From positions 1 through 5,019 of the forward strand of contig CAYZMH010000139.1 of NCBI GenBank assembly GCA_964479445.1: DNA of 5,019 nucleotides. Reading direction: 5' to 3'. Positions 1 to 5,019 of this stretch are shown here, piece after piece (the stretch's first letter is position 1; the number at the start of each line of letters is the position of its first letter). The notes beneath the pieces are model-generated. The model saw nothing but the letters and a program-made list of their open reading frames with translations. It searched no databases and was not told the DNA's origin. Source of the DNA: CAYZMH01 sp964479445. Lineage in GTDB: Bacteria; Bacteroidota; Bacteroidia; Bacteroidales; GCA-2748055. The translations under genes and the position numbers were made by a program.

Positions 1-2191
1 TGAGATCTAAATAGGTGGTCAGTACCTGGCGGGCATCCTGCCACAGTCCGCAGTTCATGTAACTGGCGGCCAGCTCCAGGTAGGTTTGTGTTTTGTTGGC
101 CTGCAGCATTTGGTTGAGCTGGAGGGGTTGCGCCGGAGTCGCTTCGCCATCCCGCATCTTTTTGGCCAGGTGCTTCTCATAGCCAGCCCAGGGATGCAGG
201 GGATCATCTTCAAAGACGGGTTGCAGGGCCTTCAGGGATTCGTCAGGCCTTCCCATATGCCGCAAGACAGCGGCTTTCATGGCCATGGCTTTGTTGTTGA
301 TGCGGTTGGTCTCCAGTGAGCGGTCCAGATGTTCCAGGGCCTTATCAAAGTTACCGGCCCGGCTATCGAGCTGTGCCAGCTGGAAATAGGCCGGGGCGCT
401 GAACCGGTGATCCCATGTTGCTTTATAGAGGGCATCGTAGGCTTGCTGGTCGTTGTCCAGGTATTTTTCTGTCAGGCCCAGGTAGTAGTGGGCCTCACCG
501 TCACGCGGGCTTGTATATTTGCGGGTGATGCGTTCTACGGCCCGGGAGAGGTGTTTGTGGGCCTGGTCCATCATTCCTCTTTCATAATAGAGGATACCCA
601 GCGACCGGTTGACCCGGTAGTTGCCGGGATCGCGCCTGAGCGCTTCTTCATAGTAAGGATAAGGCTCAAGGGAAGGATTGTGGAACTGCTCGATGCGCAA
701 ACCGGTGAGGTACAGTTCCTCGATCGTTTCTATCTCTTTGGGAGATTGGGGCGGTTGAACCGGATCAGGCATCCGGGGCTGTTCCTTCTCCGGCTGGTGG
801 TGATAAGCCACCTTTTTTTGACCCTCCGCATCATAGAGGAGGAGCCGGTAGGCCTCATCGAGCATCCGGGGCGAATGTTGGAAGGTGGTCTGGTAAGGCT
901 GGTCGGGTGCCAGGCTTATCGTCTCTTCAAACAAGGTCTGTTCGTTTTGTTGCATCACCAGCCGGGCCCCATTCATCCGGGAGGTGGCATTGGCCGATAT
1001 CTTCAACGCGCTCTCCCCGGCCGGTTCCACGTTGAGGGCCCCGTTCAGGTTGGCTTTTTTCATGCCCCCGATTTGCCGGATCGGGTACCAATGCCATTTG
1101 AATTTTTTGGTTTCGTAGGGCTGGATCCAGCTGTAATCGGGTTGGTTGTCGGAGTAGCCGCCCGCCATCAGCTCCACGTAGGGGCCGTCTTCTTCGGTCA
1201 GGATCTTGTTCCACATGGCGCCATGTGTGTCTTCGCCAAAGCCCGGGCCCCAGAGGAAGAACTTCTTACCTGGCGCCACATGGTGGTTGGCCACATAGGC
1301 CACACCCGCCTTCCTACCATGGTCGTAGCCGCCGAAGAAATCGTTTTGATAATTCCAGGCAAAAAAGGAGGAGGGTGAGGGATGGTTCTTCCACCAGCTC
1401 AAATCCACGCCACTGGTATAATCGGTGTTTCGCCATATATCGTTGGTCTGTGGCCAGGTGGTGAACTGGGTCTTGCTGTGGTAGGTGACAAAATCGGTGG
1501 AGGGAGGAAAGAGGATCTGATAATCGTCGTTGGCATGGGTGGCTACGTTGGCCCAGCTCAAAAAGGAATGGGCCAGGGGGGTGCGGTTAAAAAGCTTCAC
1601 CTCTGTCTCAAAATAGGACTTGCCGGGGTAAAGCGTCAGCCCGATGGTCCAGCGCATCCGGTCCCTTAACTCCAGCTCGCCGATCCACAGGGTCTTGCTG
1701 CCGTCGGCATTTTCCTCAATGGTATAATCCACCGGCTCGTATACCCGGGCCCGGTGGTGGTGGGGCAGATCCCATTCAATACCACCGGATATCCAGGCAC
1801 CCAGCATACCGATCAGCGCCGGCTTGATCACGTGCTGACGATAAATGAAATCGTAACCATTGCTCTTATCCCGGGCATAAAGAATGCGCCCGCCTAATTC
1901 GGGCAGTACGCATACCTTGATGTATTGATTTTCCAGGTAAACTGCGTTGTAATCCTTTTCAACCCGCTGGTCGGTTAACTCATCCTGGAATGGATAGGGG
2001 TAAATATGGCCTTCTGCCCCCTGGTAAGCCCTGCCATGATAAAAAAGCGGGGCTTTTTCCGGTTCTCTTACTTCATACGTGGGAATGGTCAAAGGCTCTT
2101 CCCGGATCTGCACCGCGTCCTGAGAATATACCTTAGTAAATAAGATACTTGTTATGGCAAGGCTGAGGAGGATGATTCTTTTGATGCGCAT
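1..2191 (-). CDS. Secreted DUF5107 domain protein with C-terminal TPR repeats (3' end cut by window edge)
   Basis: The frame is open from ATG at 2191 down to base 2, 730 codons without a stop. The start is well bounded because an in-frame stop lies at 2210-2212 with no other start between. Residues 1-23 form a signal peptide (MRIKRI, hydrophobic core, then VYS before QDA), so the product is exported. Residues about 35-350 match DUF5107: GGRILYARDKSNGYDF, then GAWISGGIEWDLPHHHR (G131-R147), NVATHANDDYQILFPP, and NHHVAPGKKFFLWG (302-315). Residues about 377-440 look like a beta-sandwich linker. From about 490 TPR-like helices follow, with units near 510-543, 565-598, 599-632, 633-667 and 703-730. 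From memory, family members run to roughly 1,000-1,100 residues, so a few hundred are probably missing. I know of no established reaction; a galactose-mutarotase-like, carbohydrate-binding fold is the best inference. It is divergent from the GH50-like gene and visibly richer in G+C. Confidence 0.9.
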   Translation of the reverse strand, partial: MRIKRIILLSLAITSILFTKVYSQDAVQIREEPLTIPTYEVREPEKAPLFYHGRAYQGAEGHIYPYPFQDELTDQRVEKDYNAVYLENQYIKVCVLPELGGRILYARDKSNGYDFIYRQHVIKPALIGMLGAWISGGIEWDLPHHHRARVYEPVDYTIEENADGSKTLWIGELELRDRMRWTIGLTLYPGKSYFETEVKLFNRTPLAHSFLSWANVATHANDDYQILFPPSTDFVTYHSKTQFTTWPQTNDIWRNTDYTSGVDLSWWKNHPSPSSFFAWNYQNDFFGGYDHGRKAGVAYVANHHVAPGKKFFLWGPGFGEDTHGAMWNKILTEEDGPYVELMAGGYSDNQPDYSWIQPYETKKFKWHWYPIRQIGGMKKANLNGALNVEPAGESALKISANATSRMNGARLVMQQNEQTLFEETISLAPDQPYQTTFQHSPRMLDEAYRLLLYDAEGQKKVAYHHQPEKEQPRMPDPVQPPQSPKEIETIEELYLTGLRIEQFHNPSLEPYPYYEEALRRDPGNYRVNRSLGILYYERGMMDQAHKHLSRAVERITRKYTSPRDGEAHYYLGLTEKYLDNDQQAYDALYKATWDHRFSAPAYFQLAQLDSRAGNFDKALEHLDRSLETNRINNKAMAMKAAVLRHMGRPDESLKALQPVFEDDPLHPWAGYEKHLAKKMRDGEATPAQPLQLNQMLQANKTQTYLELAASYMNCGLWQDARQVLTTYLDL

Positions 2192-2259
2192 AATGATTTT
2201 ATTTAAAAATTATATTAATCGAAAATAATATTTTACCCATTGTTTTAGGGGTATAAAAA

Positions 2260-2399
2260 AATTGAATTGGGGTTCATTTTATGCATTGAACAATTATTCC
2301 CATTACCTGATGAGATAATTCCCTATGAATTGAGAGAAAAAATGCATATTTATCTGACGATTTAAAAGAAAATCAATGAACGAATATTTAAATTCAATT
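2260..2399. repeat. Pair of 9-bp inverted repeats in the divergent intergenic region
   Basis: AATTGAATT at 2260-2268 has its exact reverse complement, AATTCAATT, at 2391-2399. The second copy sits directly before the start of the GH50-like gene. The partial copy TGAATTG recurs at 2263-2269 and 2326-2332. These could be paired operator half-sites for a regulator controlling both genes. They are also the kind of match expected by chance in AT-rich DNA, so this is only a candidate. Confidence 0.2.
2265..2295. repeat. Imperfect palindrome with a 3-nt bulge
   Basis: AATTG (2265-2269) and TTCA (2273-2276) pair with TGAA (2287-2290) and CAATT (2291-2295). GGG (2270-2272) is left unpaired and the loop is ten bases. 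It lies about 75-105 bases upstream of the minus-strand gene start. A regulator-binding site is possible. It is too weak and AT-rich to be a convincing terminator, and no gene ends nearby. Confidence 0.18.
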
Positions 2400-2404
2400 A
2401 AGCC

Positions 2405-4537
2405 ATGAAACACCTATTTATTCTATTAGGTTTCACGATGTCCATTTTGATCCTCGGATGCAACAACTCTCAGAATGGAGGTTTTCAGCAGGAGATTGAC
2501 CTGAATACCGTTCTTGAAAGGAATCAAACTATGGCCTCTATGGAACCTGGAGATAGGTTTGATCAGGATGTACTCCATGTTTCACCTGATCATCAGAATA
2601 ATCAACTGCTGCTATGGAAAGAGGGGGATCCTGAAAAATGGGAAAAGGCCAATTTTTTGGTTTGTGAGATTTTTCACAGCAATGATTTTAGTGGTGTGAT
2701 CAACGTGAATTTTTTCAAAAAAGGGAAGCAATCTTCCGAAATTGTGACCCAAAGCGGACAGTTGAGCTCTGATCCATATATCTCAGCCAAGATAGGAATC
2801 TTACCGGATCTGAAGACCCAGTTGATATTTCCATTGTCCTATCTTGATGGGCAGGATATCTTTCTGGATCGCTATCCCCGGCAATTAAAAGGCACAGTAC
2901 TTGGAAGCCGGCTTAAAAAGGAAAATATATCTATGATCACCTTAAATATAGCCCCCTTTCAGGAACCTCATTTCACCCCTTCCATTGAGATTGCCTCTGT
3001 AAGCTTCAGGAAGAATCTCCCGGAGCGCTACCCTGATCCTGCCAGGCCCCTGGCTGATAAGTTCGGACAATGGGCCAGGAAGGACTGGCCTGGAAAGACT
3101 GAAAGCGAAGAAGCGTTGAAACAACTAAATGACTCGCTGCTGCGACTTGCCAGGGATGCGCAACTACCGGATCAGTGGAGTTCGTATGGAGGATGGAAAA
3201 AGAAACGTTTTGGAGCGACCGGATATTTTCGTACCCATCATGACGGAGAACGGTGGTGGCTTGTTGATCCGGCCGGATATGCATTTTTGAGTGTGGGGGT
3301 AGACGGAATGGGCCCATATGCCTCGGGCGTGGCAGAGGGTCAGGAAAACCTTCTGGAGTGGTTGCCCGAAAAAGACGATCAACTTTATGGTAGTGCCCTT
3401 AATGAAAGAAACGGACAAACCATGGTTGACTATTACAGGACCAACATGATGCGTACATTCGGAGAAGGCTGGAAGCATAAGTGGGATACCATTACAGCAG
3501 GATTGATGCAGCAGTATGGTCTGAATACCATAGCCAACTGGTCGGATATGCGGTTTGCCAGAAAAGTAAAAAAGCCTTACGTGTTGCCTCTGTCGGATTT
3601 TCCTTCAACACAAGTTAAGCTTTACAGGGATTTCCCGGACGTGTATGCCCCGGAATACAGCAAACAGGCAAAGGAATATGCCGTTCAACTGGAAGATTAT
3701 AAAGACGATCCTTATCTGATCGGATACTTTCTGCGCAATGAACCCAACTGGGCTTTTGGAAAGCATAACCTGGCCTTTGAGATGTTTACCTCTGCCAGGC
3801 AGTCGCATACCAAGGACCAATTTGTTGAATGGATTATTAACAGGTACGATGAAGATATCAACGCATTGAACCAGGCATGGGACATTAGCCTGAAAAAGTT
3901 TGAATCATTAAAGAACCGTGTTTTTGATGAGATGCCCAATGAAACAGCCCGAAAGGATTTTTATCGCTTTTCGGAGAAGATGGTAGAACGTTATGTGGAT
4001 ATTCCTTGCGATGAAGTGGAAAAGGTCGATCCCCATCACCTCAACCTGGGCATGCGCTATGCATGGATCAGCTCTGACCTTCTGTATAAGGCGGGAGAAA
4101 GATTTGATGTTTTCTCTATTAATGGATACAGCAATCCGGGTCCTCCAACGACTGATGAAATTGCCAGGCGCAGCGGCAAGCCCGTATTGATCGGAGAATT
4201 CCATTTTGGAGCTGTTGACAGGGGCCTTCCTGCTACCGGGATACAGGCTGCATTGAGCCAGCAGGCCCGTGGAAAAGCTTACCGGTATTATGTTGAACAA
4301 GGGTTCAGAAGACCGGAACTTATCGGGATCCATTATTTTACGTGGACGGATCAACCTATTTTTGGACGTTTCGACGGGGAGAATTATAACATTGGATTTG
4401 TGGATATCTGTAATCGTCCTTATCCGGAACTGGTGAAGGCTGCTACCAAAACCAACAGAAAGATATATAAGGTGGCTACTGGTGAACTCAGACCCTTTGA
4501 CCATACCATTGAAAAAATTCCACCGGTACATTATTAA
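2405..4537 (+). CDS. Lipoprotein glycoside hydrolase, clan GH-A, GH50 (beta-agarase)-like
   Basis: The gene is complete at 710 codons. The start is firm because an in-frame TAA lies at 2399-2401, two codons upstream. Residues 1-19 are a lipoprotein signal ending in LILGC, with C19 as the lipidated cysteine. The residues after it (NNSQNGG) show no acidic surface-export signal, so the periplasmic face is as likely as the cell surface. Residues about 30-205 look like a non-catalytic beta-sandwich. GH50-type landmarks follow: DKFGQWARKDWPGKT (218-232), then FGATGYFR (269-276) and WWLVDPAGYAFLSVGVDG (284-301). The barrel carries the proposed acid/base E446 in FLRNEPNW and the nucleophile E598 in VLIGEFHFGA. 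Their spacing of 152 residues is close to that in characterised GH50 enzymes. W647-D649 and GFVD (664-667) add further late-barrel motifs. Known GH50 enzymes cleave beta-1,4 bonds of agarose; the substrate here is unproven. A GH42-like or new GH-A subfamily is the alternative. Confidence 0.8.
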   Translation: MKHLFILLGFTMSILILGCNNSQNGGFQQEIDLNTVLERNQTMASMEPGDRFDQDVLHVSPDHQNNQLLLWKEGDPEKWEKANFLVCEIFHSNDFSGVINVNFFKKGKQSSEIVTQSGQLSSDPYISAKIGILPDLKTQLIFPLSYLDGQDIFLDRYPRQLKGTVLGSRLKKENISMITLNIAPFQEPHFTPSIEIASVSFRKNLPERYPDPARPLADKFGQWARKDWPGKTESEEALKQLNDSLLRLARDAQLPDQWSSYGGWKKKRFGATGYFRTHHDGERWWLVDPAGYAFLSVGVDGMGPYASGVAEGQENLLEWLPEKDDQLYGSALNERNGQTMVDYYRTNMMRTFGEGWKHKWDTITAGLMQQYGLNTIANWSDMRFARKVKKPYVLPLSDFPSTQVKLYRDFPDVYAPEYSKQAKEYAVQLEDYKDDPYLIGYFLRNEPNWAFGKHNLAFEMFTSARQSHTKDQFVEWIINRYDEDINALNQAWDISLKKFESLKNRVFDEMPNETARKDFYRFSEKMVERYVDIPCDEVEKVDPHHLNLGMRYAWISSDLLYKAGERFDVFSINGYSNPGPPTTDEIARRSGKPVLIGEFHFGAVDRGLPATGIQAALSQQARGKAYRYYVEQGFRRPELIGIHYFTWTDQPIFGRFDGENYNIGFVDICNRPYPELVKAATKTNRKIYKVATGELRPFDHTIEKIPPVHY

Positions 4538-4847
4538 CAGACTGTCATAACTCAATGGGCACAATCTACATCAGACTTAATCAAGTTTTATGGTGAAGAG
4601 ATCTATCAAGCAAATTGCGTGGTACCCTTTTTAACCCGCTGGTCGATGAACTTATCCCGGAGAGCAAAAGATGCCGGTGAAAATGATTTTCCTGCTGAAT
4701 ATTGGGTCATATCCTGTTGAATTGGGGGTGATTTTCTGCATTGACAACAAATTCCCTTTAGATGAATAGATTGTTCCTATTGATATGAAGGATTTGCCAG
4801 ATATTTACCTCAGATTTATTTATTAATCCATACATTATGATCTGTAT
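4538..4847 (+). other. 310-base gap with fragmentary open frames; possible gene remnant
   Basis: No intact gene is convincing here. The phase of the preceding gene stays open for 60 further codons after its TAA, to TGA at 4718-4720, reading SDLIKFYGEEIYQANC early and DAGENDFPAEYW late. A second phase reads FNPLVDELIPESKR around 4630-4671. A third holds ATG at 4671 to TAG at 4767-4769 with MIFLLNIGSYPVELGVIF. LLNIG followed by a short gap and G-V-I faintly recalls the C-terminal motif of GH29 alpha-L-fucosidases, which would make this a frameshifted fragment, but the likeness is weak. No clear terminator hairpin or promoter was found. Confidence 0.25.
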
Positions 4848-4922
4848 ATGAAAAAAAGAATTGGTATTATTTTGACCCTCTTTGTACTGATGGGCCTGAT
4901 CATCGGAATGGTAGCCGCGTAA
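4848..4922 (+). CDS. Possible 24-residue hydrophobic small protein or orphan signal peptide
   Basis: ATG at 4848 and TAA at 4920-4922 enclose MKKRIGIILTLFVLMGLI followed by IGMVAA. The N-terminus is basic (KKR) and the rest is one uninterrupted hydrophobic segment of about 20 residues, the shape of a signal peptide or a single-pass membrane peptide. The next gene starts 21 bases after the stop and lies in the same reading frame. No Shine-Dalgarno sequence is visible. It may be a genuine tiny membrane protein, the surviving signal peptide of a decayed gene, or a chance ORF. I do not recognise it as a known family. Confidence 0.35.
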   Translation: MKKRIGIILTLFVLMGLIIGMVAA

Positions 4923-4943
4923 AAATGTTTTAACAAAGCAGTT

Positions 4944-5019
4944 ATGAATCAAACGATCAAGGGCATTTTAATCTTTATCACCGGGGTGTTCTTTGGTATC
5001 AATCTTTCAGCTCAGGAGG
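4944..5019 (+). CDS. N-terminus of a secreted protein (cut by right window edge)
   Basis: ATG at 4944 opens a frame that runs off the window after 25 codons. It begins MNQTIKGILIFITGVFFG and ends INLSAQE. This is a typical signal peptide: a lysine near the N-terminus, a hydrophobic core, and a small-residue cleavage region. The LSAQE ending resembles signal peptidase I sites of many Bacteroidota exported proteins. The upstream in-frame stop is the TAA at 4920-4922, and no other ATG, GTG or TTG lies between, so the start is well supported. Function cannot be told from the signal peptide. Given the neighbour, a carbohydrate-active enzyme, sulfatase or TonB-dependent receptor would all be plausible. 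Confidence 0.72.
   Translation, partial: MNQTIKGILIFITGVFFGINLSAQE

Larger units (their letters stand above)
2192..2404. promoter_or_regulatory. Divergent AT-rich intergenic control region
   Basis: These 213 bases separate two divergently oriented starts, so promoters for both genes should lie here. The stretch is strongly AT-rich compared with the flanking minus-strand gene. I looked on both strands for the Bacteroidota promoter pattern (TTTG near -33 and TAnnTTTG near -7) and found no exact match, so no promoter is placed. Neither start has a clear Shine-Dalgarno sequence, which is normal for the phylum. Small repeats inside it are listed separately. The role is inferred from gene layout, not from a recognised binding site. 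Confidence 0.5.

Noticed and set aside
329..1378. A 349-codon plus-strand open frame
   Set aside because: It lies wholly antisense to the DUF5107 gene, whose minus-strand frame shows a signal peptide, family motifs and TPR repeats. The plus-strand translation has no recognisable domain and is explained by the G+C-rich codons opposite.
3908..4564. A 218-codon minus-strand open frame
   Set aside because: It is antisense to the 3' half of the hydrolase, including the proposed nucleophile motif, and its translation shows no domain or signal.
4538..4720. Programmed stop-codon readthrough extending the hydrolase by 60 residues
   Set aside because: The hydrolase already has its full catalytic barrel before the TAA, the extension has no domain I recognise, and no recoding signal is visible. 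The open frame is kept only as a possible remnant.
4793..4824. Possible Bacteroidota promoter: TTTG at 4793-4796 followed by TATTTATT at 4817-4824
   Set aside because: The downstream element matches only four of the six fixed positions of TAnnTTTG, and such matches are common in this AT-rich stretch.
4758..4952. A 64-codon minus-strand open frame
   Set aside because: It lies antisense to the mini-ORF and the start of the next secreted gene, is AT-rich, and has no recognisable motif.

Overview
The window looks like chromosomal DNA from a member of the Bacteroidota. The grounds are a secreted DUF5107/TPR protein of a type common in that phylum, a lipoprotein glycoside hydrolase, a signal peptide ending in Ala-Gln-Glu, AT-rich intergenic DNA, and starts without clear Shine-Dalgarno sequences. 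There is no rRNA, tRNA, mobile element or phylogenetic marker gene, so the phylum is an inference and no genus is offered.

Layout. Positions 1-2191 on the minus strand hold the first 730 codons of a large secreted DUF5107 protein with a TPR tail. Its C-terminus lies beyond the left edge. Positions 2192-2404 are an AT-rich divergent intergenic region that must carry both promoters. Positions 2405-4537 on the plus strand encode a complete 710-residue lipoprotein that I read as a clan GH-A glycoside hydrolase, most like GH50 (the beta-agarase family). Positions 4538-4847 contain no convincing intact gene, but they do hold fragmentary open frames in all three plus-strand phases. A 24-codon hydrophobic mini-ORF (4848-4922) follows. 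The window then runs into the first 25 codons of another secreted protein (from 4944), cut by the right edge.

How the genes may work together. An exported GH50-like enzyme, a divergently transcribed DUF5107 protein (a family I associate with galactose-mutarotase-like folds and carbohydrate loci) and a further exported product fit part of a polysaccharide-degradation locus. The GH50 likeness points towards a galactan-type polymer. No SusC/SusD pair, sulfatase or regulator is visible, so the substrate and the locus type remain inferred. The most interesting items are the uncharacterised DUF5107 protein beside the hydrolase, the unexplained 4538-4769 segment, and the signal-like mini-ORF lying in frame with the gene after it. 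I did not find convincing evidence of a wholly new system.
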